NCBI GenBank assembly: GCA_946183415.1
Contig: CAMHAM010000016.1
Location: 1-64,000 of the forward strand
Length of the DNA: 64,000 bases
Direction: 5' to 3'
Origin: an uncultured Prevotella sp.
GTDB taxonomy: Bacteria > Bacteroidota > Bacteroidia > Bacteroidales > Bacteroidaceae
Positions 52,420 to 60,421 of this stretch are shown here, piece after piece (the stretch's first letter is position 1; each line of letters begins with the position of its first letter). The notes below the pieces were generated by a model. That model was not told the origin of the DNA and made no database searches. It saw nothing but the letters and a program-made list of their open reading frames with translations. The position numbers and the translations under genes were made by a program.

Positions 52420-52892
52420 CGGCGCTCGTCTTCGTCAATCACAATGGGGATCTCACGCTTCAGACTCTGCTCAAGGGAGATGAGGGTTTCAGTGGCTACC
52501 ACGCCAGGGATGCTCTGCAACTTACCGTTGAGCAGTTCCATCAGCTGCTCATTGTCACGCGCATAGAGCTTCACGAGCATCGTATATGGGCCTGTGGTGA
52601 AGTGGCACTCTACCACCTCGGGGATATGCTGCAGCCGCGACACGACCTCCTTGTACATCGAACCTTTCTCGAGGTTGATGCCTACATAAGTACAAGTGGA
52701 GTAGCCGAGGCTCTTGGGGTTGACATCGAAGCCGCTGCCCGTGATGACTTCTGCATCGATGAGATGCTGCACACGCTGGTGGATGGCTGCACGGGAGACG
52801 TTACACTCTGCTGCCACATCCTTGAAAGGGATACGGGCATTCTTGGAGAGGATACTCAGAATCTTCTTGTCTAAAAAGTCAATTTTTTCCAT
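52416..52892 (-). CDS. Lrp/AsnC-family transcriptional regulator
   Basis: The 158-residue protein has an N-terminal winged HTH (FLDKKILSILSKNARIPFKD, VAAECNVSRAAIHQRVQHLI) and a C-terminal RAM ligand-binding domain (STCTYVGINLEKG, VVECHFTTGPYTMLVKLYA, LLNGKLQSIPGVVATETLIS). Such proteins sense amino acids. It is co-transcribed with and probably controls the peptidase fusion that overlaps it by four bases, which is consistent with peptide or amino-acid sensing. Confidence 0.95.
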   Translation of the reverse strand: MEKIDFLDKKILSILSKNARIPFKDVAAECNVSRAAIHQRVQHLIDAEVITGSGFDVNPKSLGYSTCTYVGINLEKGSMYKEVVSRLQHIPEVVECHFTTGPYTMLVKLYARDNEQLMELLNGKLQSIPGVVATETLISLEQSLKREIPIVIDEDERR

Positions 52893-52922
52893 GATTATTC
52901 ATCGTTAGTTACAATTTGTCAG

Positions 52923-52930
52923 CAAAAGTA
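52923..52930 (-). promoter_or_regulatory. -7 promoter box for the Lrp-peptidase operon
   Basis: Minus strand TACTTTTG followed by CTGAC, 30 bases before the Lrp start. Confidence 0.6.
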
Positions 52931-52969
52931 AGCATTTTAATTGAATAATGCAACTTTTTCATGGAAAAA

Positions 52970-53004
52970 ATCAAAAAAGTGTGTCACTTTCCGTGACACA
53001 CTTG
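52970..53004 (-). terminator. Intrinsic terminator of the FKBP operon
   Basis: On minus, AAGTGTGTCAC/GTGACACACTT is a perfect 11-bp stem with a five-base loop and runs into TTTTTTGATTTTTTCC. It begins just after the stop codon of the last FKBP gene. Confidence 0.85.
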
Positions 53005-53005
53005 C

Positions 53006-53854
53006 TTATTTCTCACAAATACCTACCAGTTCGATATCAAAAATCAGGGCACTGAAGGGTTTGATAGTCCCCGTGTCGCGATCGCCATAGGCAAGCTCAT
53101 AGGGGATATACAACTGCCACTTCGAGCCGACAGGCATCATCGTGAGGGCTTCTGTCCAGCCCCTGATAACATTCGTGAGCGAGAGCTCCATCGGCTTGTC
53201 GCCATGTTTCTTGGAGGCATCGAAGACGGTGCCGTCGATGAGACGACCTTCGTAGTGTACCTTCACACGATCGGTGGCAAGAGGCACCTGACCTTCGCCT
53301 TTCACGAGTACCTTATACTGCAGGCCACTTGGCAGGGTGATGACCCCTTCCTTCTTGGCATTGGCGGCAAGGAACTCACGGCCTGCGGTGCGGTTAGCAC
53401 CATAGAGACGCTCCTCGCGGGCTGCCTTATCAGCCTCGCGCTTGCCGAGGAAATACTTTTCGGCAGCAACAGTGGTGAAGGTGGTGGTGTCCTGCAGGAG
53501 GGCTGCAACGAAACCATCGTAGAAACGGCTGGTGATAATCGAGTCGGGAGAGTCCTTGAACTCCTGAGTGATACCAGGCAGCATGCGCTCATTGAGCTGC
53601 TGCGCAATCTGCATGCCCACGAGATAGGCCTTCATCTTTGGATCGTCTGCCGTGCTCACAGCCTCGCGGAAGCCGCGCACGAAATCGGCCATATAGGCGG
53701 TGTCTACCTGATGCTGCTGCACGAGGAAGGGTACCAAGCCATTGGTGACATACACGCCAGCGGCATAGCTCACGGAGTCGGAGCTGGTGCGCAGCTGGGC
53801 AAAAGAAGAAGCACTCGCCACGAGTGCGAGTGCTAAGATGAACAATTGCTTCAT
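53006..53854 (-). CDS. Secreted FKBP-type peptidyl-prolyl isomerase
   Basis: The 282-residue protein has a signal peptide (FILALALVASASSFAQ), a helical FKBP N-terminal dimerisation domain (~25-165) and a C-terminal FKBP domain with VHYEGRLIDGTVFDAS, VIRGWTEALTMMPVGSKW and IPYELAYGDRDTGTIKPFSA, lacking a few active-site aromatics, so activity may be low. Such proteins fold or chaperone exported proteins (FkpA/Mip type). Two bases separate it from the previous FKBP gene; last of three in the operon. Confidence 0.94.
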   Translation of the reverse strand: MKQLFILALALVASASSFAQLRTSSDSVSYAAGVYVTNGLVPFLVQQHQVDTAYMADFVRGFREAVSTADDPKMKAYLVGMQIAQQLNERMLPGITQEFKDSPDSIITSRFYDGFVAALLQDTTTFTTVAAEKYFLGKREADKAAREERLYGANRTAGREFLAANAKKEGVITLPSGLQYKVLVKGEGQVPLATDRVKVHYEGRLIDGTVFDASKKHGDKPMELSLTNVIRGWTEALTMMPVGSKWQLYIPYELAYGDRDTGTIKPFSALIFDIELVGICEK

Positions 53855-53856
53855 GA

Positions 53857-54735
53857 TTACTTCTTAGGATTTACCTCGAGCAGTTCGATCTTGAAAATCA
53901 GGGCAGAGAACGGCTTGATGATGTTCTGCTCGCGCTCGCCGTAAGCCAACTCCTGAGGAATGTATACCTCCCAGATAGAACCTGCAGGCATCTTGCAGAG
54001 TGCCTCGGTCCAACCCTTGATCACCTGGTTTGCACGGAAGGTGGTAGGGTTGCCACGCTTGTATGAGCTATCGAAGATAGAATCGTTGATGAGACGACCC
54101 TCATAGTTAACCTTTACCAGAGAGGTATCAGCAGGAATGGCACCTGTGCCTTCCTTGATGACCTTGTACTGTACACCGCTGGGGAGGGTTACAACACCCT
54201 CTTTCTTCGCATTGGCGGCGAGGAACTTCTCACCAGCAGCCTTGTTCTCACCGAACTGAACCTCGAGCTCACGGGCCTTGATGTCCTGAATCAGACGCTG
54301 AGCAACGTTAGAGGCAGAATCAACAGTCATCAGACCGTTCTTGCCTGTCACACCACTCACGAAACCAGCCATGAAGTTGCGCAGTGAGATGGTCTTCGTA
54401 GAATCATCGCCGAACACCTCGTGGTTGATACCCTTCATCATACGATTAGAGATCTGCTGACCAATCTGGATACCAGCATAGTAAGCGGCCTTCTTCTTGT
54501 TGTCGCCTGCATTGGCACCCTCGTTGAGACCCTTGATAAATTCGTTGATGTAAGCAGTGTCGATATCAAGACTGCCTACAAGATACTCTTTCAGACCCTG
54601 AGTCTGAGCCATACCGATGGCGTAACTCAAAGTGTCGACATCACTCTTCAGACTCGCTCTGGGAGTCTTGTTGCCACATGATGCAATCATCATCACGGCT
54701 ACTGCTGCTACTGCAGCAAATGTAAATTTCTTCAT
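53857..54735 (-). CDS. FKBP-type peptidyl-prolyl isomerase lipoprotein
   Basis: The 292-residue paralogue has a lipobox (AVAVMMIASCGNKT), an N-terminal helical domain (VDTLSYAIGMAQTQGLKEYL; GIQIGQQISNRMMKG) and a C-terminal FKBP domain with VNYEGRLINDSIFDSSYKRG, VIKGWTEALCKMPAGSIWEV, IPQELAYGEREQNIIKPFSA. It is anchored in the outer membrane, probably facing the periplasm. Middle gene of the cluster. Confidence 0.95.
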   Translation of the reverse strand: MKKFTFAAVAAVAVMMIASCGNKTPRASLKSDVDTLSYAIGMAQTQGLKEYLVGSLDIDTAYINEFIKGLNEGANAGDNKKKAAYYAGIQIGQQISNRMMKGINHEVFGDDSTKTISLRNFMAGFVSGVTGKNGLMTVDSASNVAQRLIQDIKARELEVQFGENKAAGEKFLAANAKKEGVVTLPSGVQYKVIKEGTGAIPADTSLVKVNYEGRLINDSIFDSSYKRGNPTTFRANQVIKGWTEALCKMPAGSIWEVYIPQELAYGEREQNIIKPFSALIFKIELLEVNPKK

Positions 54736-54740
54736 ATTAC

Positions 54741-54797
54741 TAAAAAATTATTTATTTTACCTTTTTACTTTTTTTACCTTTTTACTTTTTTACCTTT
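54741..54797 (-). repeat. ACTTTTTT/ACCTTTTT-class spacer array between two FKBP genes
   Basis: On plus, TTTTACCTTTTTACTTTTTT repeats about five times up to the end of the neighbouring gene. It separates the cytoplasmic-like FKBP gene from the lipoprotein gene. Confidence 0.65.
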
Positions 54798-54800
54798 TCC

Positions 54801-55406
54801 TTATACCACCTGAATCAGCTCGACATCGAATACGAGAGCGGCATAGGGAGGAATCGAAGCACCTGCGCCACCAGCACCGTAACCTAAGCGATAAGGGATG
54901 AAGAAACGGTACTTGGCACCCTCCTGCATGAGCTGAAGGCCCTCAGTCCAACCAGCAATTACCTGCTGCAGAGGGAATGTGGCTGGCTCGCCACGCTGAT
55001 AACTACTATCGAAGATGGTACCATCGATGAGCGTTCCCTCGTAGTGGCACATCACCGTGTCCTTGGCGGTAGGCTTCTTGCCATTGCCCTCTTTCAGCAC
55101 CTGGTACTGCAAGCCACTGGGCAGCGTCACGACACCATCCTTATTCTTATTCTCAGCCAGGAACTTCTCACCAGCCTCCTTATGCATCTTACCCTGCGCC
55201 TCGCGCTGAGCCTGCAACTTCTTCTCCTGCTGCTGGAAGTAATCCTGCACAATCACCTGAGCCTCGCGGTGAGACACCTGCAGCTCCTTACCCTCGATCA
55301 CGTCCTTGATGGCCTGAGCGAAGTCCTCGGCACTGATGTTCTCAGCACCCATCTGGGCAAGCTGCTGTCCGATGCCCAAACCTAAAGCGTAACTTAATTT
55401 ATCCAT
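54801..55406 (-). CDS. FKBP-type peptidyl-prolyl isomerase
   Basis: The 201-residue protein has no signal peptide: it begins MDKLSYALGLGIGQQLAQMG, then a helical domain (EKKLQAQREAQGKMHKEAGE) and a full FKBP domain with VMCHYEGTLIDGTIFDSSY, VIAGWTEGLQLMQEGAKYRF and IPYRLGYGAGGAGASIPPYA. The active-site aromatic residues are well kept, so this copy is likely catalytic. It is first of the three genes; promoter TACCTTTG (minus) at 55473-55480 follows a TAAACTATAAACTCT-type array. Confidence 0.95.
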   Translation of the reverse strand: MDKLSYALGLGIGQQLAQMGAENISAEDFAQAIKDVIEGKELQVSHREAQVIVQDYFQQQEKKLQAQREAQGKMHKEAGEKFLAENKNKDGVVTLPSGLQYQVLKEGNGKKPTAKDTVMCHYEGTLIDGTIFDSSYQRGEPATFPLQQVIAGWTEGLQLMQEGAKYRFFIPYRLGYGAGGAGASIPPYAALVFDVELIQVV

Positions 55407-55443
55407 ATCTAAAAACTATAAACTCTAAACTACAAACTATATA
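55407..55443 (-). repeat. TAAACTNT-class spacer array before the first FKBP gene
   Basis: Plus sequence AAAAACTATAAACTCTAAAC then TACAAACTATATATAA: four imperfect units in the 5' leader. Confidence 0.6.
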
Positions 55444-55472
55444 TAATAATGTGTAAACTTAAAAATCGGCTG

Positions 55473-55480
55473 CAAAGGTA
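55473..55480 (-). promoter_or_regulatory. -7 promoter box for the FKBP operon
   Basis: Minus strand TACCTTTG followed by CAGCC, 66 bases before the start at 55406; the repeat array lies in the leader. Confidence 0.65.
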
Positions 55481-55555
55481 CAAGAATTTTTCGACATAAG
55501 GCCATAAGAACATATAATTTTTGTTACTTTTGTTCTTTTGTCGGAAAAATAATCG

Positions 55556-55563
55556 TATCTTTG
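55556..55563 (+). promoter_or_regulatory. -7 promoter box for the sirtuin gene
   Basis: TATCTTTG followed by CAGAA; ATGs at 55574 and 55586 lie 10 and 22 bases downstream. Confidence 0.65.
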
Positions 55564-55585
55564 CAGAAAAATAATGCGAATACGT

Positions 55586-56278
55586 ATGAAAAAGATTGTA
55601 GTATTAACAGGTGCTGGCATGTCGGTGGAAAGTGGACTCAAGACTTTCCGCGATGCTGATGGTTTGTGGGAGAACTATCCCGTGGCAAAAGTGGCCACTC
55701 ACGAAGGCTGGGAGGCAGACCCCACGCTCGTAACGAACTTCTATAACATGCTCCGAAAGAAGTGCTGGGGTGTGCAGCCCAACGAGGGGCATAAACTCGT
55801 GGCCAAGCTTGAAGAGAACTACGACGTGACGGTGGTGACGCAGAATGTGGACAATCTGCACGAGATGGCAGGATCGACGAAAGTGATCCATCTGCATGGT
55901 GAACTGATGAAGGTCTGCTCAAGTTACAACGTGGACGATCCGCGCTACCAGATACAGCTGACACCAGAGAACTGCGAGGTGGAGCCAGGTACGAAGGCGG
56001 GCGACGGTTCGCTGCTCAGACCGTTCATCGTATTCTTCGGTGAGGCGGTACCCAACATCACTGTGGCTGCCGAGGAAGTGCAGCAGGCAGATATCCTCAT
56101 CATCATCGGCACGTCGCTGGTGGTATATCCCGCCGCAGGCCTGATGCACTACGCCAAGCCTGATGCACCAATCTATCTCATCGATCCTAATCCCATCAAT
56201 GCAGGCAGTCGCGTCACCCAGATTCAGAAGGGCGCCTCAGAGGGCATGAAGGAGCTGATGAAGATTCTGGAGAAATAA
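55586..56278 (+). CDS. NAD-dependent protein deacylase (sirtuin)
   Basis: The ~230-residue sirtuin removes acyl groups from lysines with NAD. Motifs are VVLTGAGMSVESGLKTFRD, VVTQNVDNLHEMAGS with the catalytic His in VIHLHGELMKV, LRPFIVFFGEAVPNI, IIIGTSLVVYPAAGL and LIDPNPINAG. The usual zinc tetrad (two CxxC pairs) is absent: only single Cys residues remain (VCSSYN; ENCEVE), as in many Bacteroidota sirtuins. ATG 55586 is preferred since the conserved MKKIVVLTGAG begins there; ATG 55574 adds four residues. Monocistronic with a terminator after it. Confidence 0.93.
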   Translation: MKKIVVLTGAGMSVESGLKTFRDADGLWENYPVAKVATHEGWEADPTLVTNFYNMLRKKCWGVQPNEGHKLVAKLEENYDVTVVTQNVDNLHEMAGSTKVIHLHGELMKVCSSYNVDDPRYQIQLTPENCEVEPGTKAGDGSLLRPFIVFFGEAVPNITVAAEEVQQADILIIIGTSLVVYPAAGLMHYAKPDAPIYLIDPNPINAGSRVTQIQKGASEGMKELMKILEK

Positions 56279-56291
56279 AGAAACTTTTTAT

Positions 56292-56340
56292 TCTATGGTA
56301 GAGAGATGCAGCTTTTTATTCAGCCGCATCTCTCATAGAG
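56292..56340 (+). terminator. Intrinsic terminator-like hairpin after the sirtuin gene
   Basis: CTATG...AGAGAGATGC pairs with GCATCTCTC...CATAG around a loop with TTTTTATT. The T-run is inside the loop rather than after the stem, so termination is possible but not certain. Confidence 0.55.
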
Positions 56341-56344
56341 AACC

Positions 56345-56440
56345 GAAAGTGGAACCCGCAGGCCTCGGGTCTGGCGCAGACCCCCGGGTCTGGCGCCGAA
56401 GTACAGTCGCTTGCGACTTTACTTTGGGGCCTGACCCCAG
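56345..56440 (+). repeat. GC-rich interspersed element, intergenic copy 3
   Basis: GAAAGTGGAACCCGCAGGCC, GGGTCTGGCGC twice, CGAAGTACAGTCGC, TTGCGACTTTACTTTGGGG, CCTGACCCCAG. It is nearly the same as copy 1 (minus strand) and ends ten bases before the stop of the M15 gene. Confidence 0.78.
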
Positions 56441-56449
56441 AGTAAAGTT

Positions 56450-56953
56450 CTAGGTTCGGATAAAGCCGATCCGTCGCCGATTGTCTTTGGGTCTTACCGC
56501 AAAGTGCAACCAGCAGACGCTCCCGTGCTGCTCTAAGAGCAGTTCGTCAAACTCCTGCCCTGTCCCGTCAGCGATGTCAACGAGTATCGAGGCATAGCGG
56601 ATCATCTGCTCCTTTCCCACGCAGCGGATATCCACTGCACAGCCAGTCAGGTGGTTACTCGTCGCAGCACCGCCAGCAAGCTTGTTTACGGCAGGCGAGC
56701 GGTAGCCCGAGTTGATCACAATGCCCTCCACGTTCTTCGAGGTGGCATAGTCCTCCCCTGGCTGCAGACAATACAGCGTGTTATAACTGTAACGCAGATC
56801 TTCGAGCCAGTTCTCGCAGATACGCTTCAGATTCTCTATTGCCACATGACTGGGGATGTTGCCATCTTCCGTCACATGCTTTGTCTTACACAACTCCCCG
56901 AACGTAAAATGTTCAGAGAGTTTCATACTTTTGTTAATACTTACTTCTTGCAT
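56450..56953 (-). CDS. M15-family D-Ala-D-Ala carboxypeptidase-like peptidase (phage/mobile-element type)
   Basis: The 167-residue protein has the peptidase M15_3 layout: LSEHFTFGELCKTKH, NSGYRSPAVNKLAGGAATSN, zinc ligands in HLTGCAVDIRC and the last His in VCWLHFAVRP. These small enzymes without a signal peptide are common in Bacteroidota prophages and islands, where they act on peptidoglycan. It lies at the 3' end of a minus-strand block that includes a VirE/DUF3987 protein. A TAAACTATAAACCGTAAAC array lies just before its start, with a CCCTGTCCCC-type stretch beyond it. Confidence 0.88.
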   Translation of the reverse strand: MQEVSINKSMKLSEHFTFGELCKTKHVTEDGNIPSHVAIENLKRICENWLEDLRYSYNTLYCLQPGEDYATSKNVEGIVINSGYRSPAVNKLAGGAATSNHLTGCAVDIRCVGKEQMIRYASILVDIADGTGQEFDELLLEQHGSVCWLHFAVRPKDNRRRIGFIRT

Positions 56954-57028
56954 AAATGATAAACTATAAACCGTAAACTAAAAAAACTTCCTGTCCCCGT
57001 GTCCCCTGTCCCCCATATCCCGTAGATC

Positions 57029-59824
57029 TCAGACATAGTTCTGGATCAGTTTCCTATAACAACCTTTGTTTTCACCTTCATTAATCAGTTCAATGTGCTT
57101 GGTCTTTGCCAGTCTGTACAACTTCTTCTTGCAGGCATCAGGCTTGTCATATCCGAAACATCTCATTACATCATCCTTGGTGAAGATCTTTGGCAACTGG
57201 TTATAGCCATCGGCACTTCTCTGCGTGTACCTTTTGTCAGTAATCTGCACGTCATTGTTCATGTCAGTGAAGTATTTTTCAGCCATCACACTGAAGAAAC
57301 GCAGCTGCGTAGAATATTGGATGCGGGCAAAGAGTTCGCAGAGTTTCCAGTCTGTCTCATCCACCTCATACTCACCAATCCAGAAGTTGTCCTTTTGATG
57401 CAGACAATCCCAGTGTCGCATATCGATGAAAGGAGCGGAATAGTTGAGGGCATGATAAGGCACTCGTTTCAGCATTAGCTCAAAAGCGTCTCTTTGGTCT
57501 TCTGAAGTATCCTCTTTGCAGTCTTCCATACGGTCTTCCGACCATTCATAGAGTTTCCTCACCAAAGGCCAAAGCGGAAGTTCGCCAAAGCGGGTGTCCA
57601 ACTTAAATGCCCAGGCCTTCATACGCTCCAGACGCTGCCAGTCGATAGAATCTTTCTCTTCAAAGTCTATCATCTTACAGTTCGTCTTTGGCATAGGGAT
57701 CACCGCAAGGCGCGTCGAGAGGCCACTTCCGAAATTGCGTTCATTCACCTTTCTTTTAAGGGCGATGGGCGTACCTGTATAGATATAGTTCCACGTGACG
57801 TTAAACTCATCCACAGGCGAATCGGAGTTCTGATACATCTGACCATCTTCCTCATTGTGAAAGGCCTTCAGCTCCATGCTTTGCTTATTGATCCATGAAC
57901 CACCCTGCTGCAAGCTCGTAGCATTGTCGAGTTCCGTATCAAAGGTCAGCATGTGGAGTTGTATCTCCTTGCCATCGACCACCTCCTTGGCATTGAGCAT
58001 GTCCTGAATCAGCTGACCATTTGAAGTTCGGGCTGGATGGATGCGGATAATGCCTTGCGGTTTATCCTTACCCTCCTTATTAGCTGCTTTCTTCTTCTGA
58101 TCCTGCTTGTAGCGATTGAGTGCAGCCTTTCCAGCCTTATCTGCAACAGCTATTGGTGCTGACAGAATCTTGTAGATATCATCAGCCATCGATTTATTGC
58201 TGGCAGGATGACCAATGATGTAGAGCGAGCAATTCAACCTTCTCTCCTGATAGGGACGATGGTAGAACTTATACCAGCAACGCGTCATCAGCGTCATCAT
58301 CACTCCACCAGCCACGAAAATTGCGGCAGGATACTGGCTTCTTTTCAACCCAGCACAGACATCCTGTAACATGGGATAATACGGAAATAGCGCTTCGATC
58401 TCTGCGCCCCAGGCGTCAAGCTGAGCATTCAGAATGGCTGATTTTGTCTTGCCACTATTCTCACTCCTCACTCCACACTCCTCACTCCTCGAAATTATCT
58501 CCCGATAGCCCTTACTCGTTACCTCCTTGATGGCTTCAAGCATCGCCTTTGACGGTTGCGAAGATGTATATTTCTTTTCTTTCTCCGCGACACACCCTGC
58601 TGCTGATTCCACCGTCTGGGCCACGTTCTCATCGCGCTCTGCGATAATCTCCTGCACCCAGGACTGAGCCTCGACGATACGCTGCACTTTGGCCTTATCC
58701 CCATCGAGCATAATAAGGAGGTCTGTGGCCAATTTAAGCGATTCCTTATGTCGATTAGAATCCTCAGCACAAGGCAACTTCCCCGCATACCGCTGATCAA
58801 TAATCCCCTGCACATCATACCCCCGCCACATTATTTTTTGACTGTTCGCTGGGGTCTGGCCCTGACTGCTCACTGGGGTCTGGCCCTGGAGAGAAAGACT
58901 GTTCGCTGGGGTCTGGCCCAAAAGTGAAGTCGCTTGCGACTTTGCTTGGGGGCCTGACCCTAGCGTACAGTCCCCCGCGCACTTTCCCGCCTCAGACTTT
59001 ACCTCGGGGCCTGGCCCCAGCGCGCACTTTTCAGCATCAGAAGGAAACTTATGACATAATGGTTGAGTTCTCTTCTGGCGATACTCAGGTGTGAATCGCT
59101 TGTCGAAATCTTCATCATAATATTCAAATAAAAGTTCTTCGTTAATATAAAGGATATCCTCCTCCTTCGGAGCAAAAGAGTTACGGGTAGCGTCGATACA
59201 ACTTTCATCAGGCTGATAGCCCAACCTTTGGGCAAATACAATCTGATTATCAGCCAGATTCCCTTCATTGATGTCAGCTGTAAAGACAATCCTGATACCG
59301 TATCCGCTACTGGTTATATGCACCAGAGCAACACGCTTCATCATCTCTGCATCGTCACGCAGCTGATACCAGATCTGCATGGGATTCTCCACATGATCAA
59401 TGTCGAGCATCACGAGACCATTCAGATGACATTCCGCCAGGCGACGATGGCGGAAGGGCGTACCCTTACCTGTACTTGTCTCATCAAACTCATAGCAGCA
59501 ATAGATAAAAGCCGTAGAATTATCCTTAATCTCCTGAGCATAGGCTAAGAGCTTTTCTGCATCTGTCTTTGCAGCCCAAGCCTCTATAGCAGCCTTTTTC
59601 TTCAGATTCTGTTTTTTCAACAGAAACTTCTGATAGTCAGCACTATCGAGCCAAGTCTGGATAGCCGCTACGCCCTGAGTCTTCGAGGCATCTACAGCCG
59701 CCAGTATCGCCCTCCGCGCATCAATCCGCCAAGCCGTATTCGGCTTCTTTACTTGTTCCCAGAACACTTCCTTTGTACAAGGAAGTGCCTGAGAGAAATG
59801 AGTATTTTCTTGAAATGTAAACAT
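57029..59824 (-). CDS. VirE N-terminal/DUF3987 primase-helicase-like protein with an interspersed-repeat insert
   Basis: The 931-residue protein has an N-terminal VirE/BT4734-like domain (residues ~1-250) with CHLNGLVMLDIDHVENP and ALVHITSSGYGIRIVFTA, which resemble archaeo-eukaryotic primase metal motifs, and a DUF3987 domain (~445-900) with a P-loop-like YIIGHPASNKSMADDIYKIL. The family is common in mobile elements and is thought to take part in replication priming. Residues ~266-328 are foreign: GPGPEVKSEAG, GSGPQAKSQA and three GQTP(A/V)xS units are encoded by the GC-rich interspersed element (58841-59028). A second insert, SEECGVRSENS, near residue 445 comes from a CACTCCTC array (58458-58492). 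No frameshift is caused by either. Confidence 0.9.
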   Translation of the reverse strand: MFTFQENTHFSQALPCTKEVFWEQVKKPNTAWRIDARRAILAAVDASKTQGVAAIQTWLDSADYQKFLLKKQNLKKKAAIEAWAAKTDAEKLLAYAQEIKDNSTAFIYCCYEFDETSTGKGTPFRHRRLAECHLNGLVMLDIDHVENPMQIWYQLRDDAEMMKRVALVHITSSGYGIRIVFTADINEGNLADNQIVFAQRLGYQPDESCIDATRNSFAPKEEDILYINEELLFEYYDEDFDKRFTPEYRQKRTQPLCHKFPSDAEKCALGPGPEVKSEAGKCAGDCTLGSGPQAKSQATSLLGQTPANSLSLQGQTPVSSQGQTPANSQKIMWRGYDVQGIIDQRYAGKLPCAEDSNRHKESLKLATDLLIMLDGDKAKVQRIVEAQSWVQEIIAERDENVAQTVESAAGCVAEKEKKYTSSQPSKAMLEAIKEVTSKGYREIISRSEECGVRSENSGKTKSAILNAQLDAWGAEIEALFPYYPMLQDVCAGLKRSQYPAAIFVAGGVMMTLMTRCWYKFYHRPYQERRLNCSLYIIGHPASNKSMADDIYKILSAPIAVADKAGKAALNRYKQDQKKKAANKEGKDKPQGIIRIHPARTSNGQLIQDMLNAKEVVDGKEIQLHMLTFDTELDNATSLQQGGSWINKQSMELKAFHNEEDGQMYQNSDSPVDEFNVTWNYIYTGTPIALKRKVNERNFGSGLSTRLAVIPMPKTNCKMIDFEEKDSIDWQRLERMKAWAFKLDTRFGELPLWPLVRKLYEWSEDRMEDCKEDTSEDQRDAFELMLKRVPYHALNYSAPFIDMRHWDCLHQKDNFWIGEYEVDETDWKLCELFARIQYSTQLRFFSVMAEKYFTDMNNDVQITDKRYTQRSADGYNQLPKIFTKDDVMRCFGYDKPDACKKKLYRLAKTKHIELINEGENKGCYRKLIQNYV
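58458..58492 (-). repeat. CACTCCTC-class array in the DUF3987 gene
   Basis: CTCACTCCTCACTCC, ACACTCCTCACTCC on plus encode RSEECGVRSE on minus. Confidence 0.65.
58841..59028 (-). repeat. GC-rich interspersed element, coding copy 4, in frame inside the DUF3987 gene
   Basis: On plus it has three GCTGGGGTCTGGCCC units (58848, 58872 and 58903 regions), then AAGTCGCTTGCGACTTTGC, GGGGGCCTGACCCTAG, CGTACAGTC, and GACTTTACCTCGGGGCCTGG then CCCCAGCGCGCAC. The modules match those of the intergenic copies. It is about 188 bases and stays open in the host frame. Confidence 0.78.
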
Positions 59825-59832
59825 CTATTCTT

Positions 59833-60000
59833 TTTTTGATAATAAGAACATAAGAACAAAATTATGCGCACTCATTAAATCCTTATGTCCTTTTGTTCTT
59901 TCAGTCGCTACGCTTTGTGAAAGCGGCAAAGCCGAGCGCTTTTTATCTAAAAATCGTTATTCTGTTACTTTGTCTTTAATATGTCCTTATGTTCTTCTGT
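59833..60000. repeat. TTATGTTCTT/CTGTTACTTTGTC-class spacer arrays
   Basis: The 177-base gap before the DUF3987 gene (minus) consists largely of units such as AAGAACATAAGAACA, TTATGTCCTTTTGTTCTT and TTATTCTGTTACTTTGTC. The same words recur at 60296-60421, 60740-60800 and, once, upstream of the sirtuin gene at 55495-55545. Confidence 0.6.
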
Positions 60001-60001
60001 C

Positions 60002-60289
60002 TTATAACGTCTGTATGTCAGTTATGTAAAACACATTCTCGTGGCGGTCGTTGTTGTCGCCCCAGACACGCTGTTTCCAGAAGCCCTTCACGATGTAGGG
60101 CTGGTTCTGATAGTACTGCGTATCACGGTTCTTCGATGCCGCCTCGCCCGTCAATTCTCCATAGATGGTATCGCCACCCCTCTTGAGCACGAATCCACGA
60201 CTCTTGAAGTATTCAGAGCTGCCGTCCTGCTTCTGATACTGGCGCTCAGAGTATGCGCCCACCTCCAATACTGTTACTAATACTTCCAT
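60002..60289 (-). CDS. Small OB-fold-like protein of the mobile module, unknown
   Basis: The 95-residue protein has the strand pattern MEVLVTVLEVGAYSERQYQK, FKSRGFVLKRGGDTIYGELT, YIVKGFWKQRVWGDNNDRHE and VFYITDIQ, which could be a small SSB/OB-type fold. No family could be named. Tight position between two other small minus-strand genes and the VirE/DUF3987 gene fits a replication accessory role, which is inference. Confidence 0.65.
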   Translation of the reverse strand: MEVLVTVLEVGAYSERQYQKQDGSSEYFKSRGFVLKRGGDTIYGELTGEAASKNRDTQYYQNQPYIVKGFWKQRVWGDNNDRHENVFYITDIQTL

Positions 60290-60295
60290 TGCTTA

Positions 60296-60421
60296 TTCTT
60301 TTTTTTGACAGAAGAACATAAGAACATAATTTTTTGTCCCTTTTGTTCTTTTTATCTAAGAATTAATATGTCCCTTTTGTTCTTCTGTCTAAATAACGTT
60401 ATTCTGTTACTTTGTCTTTAA
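60296..60421. repeat. TTATGTTCTT-class spacer array
   Basis: GACAGAAGAACATAAGAACA, TGTCCCTTTTGTTCTTTTTA, TGTCCCTTTTGTTCTTCTGTC and TTATTCTGTTACTTTGTC run through the 132-base gap. No gene or promoter was seen here. Confidence 0.6.

Noticed and set aside
56281..56345. Hairpin after the sirtuin as a riboswitch
   Set aside because: It is a simple stem after a stop codon with no aptamer-like core.
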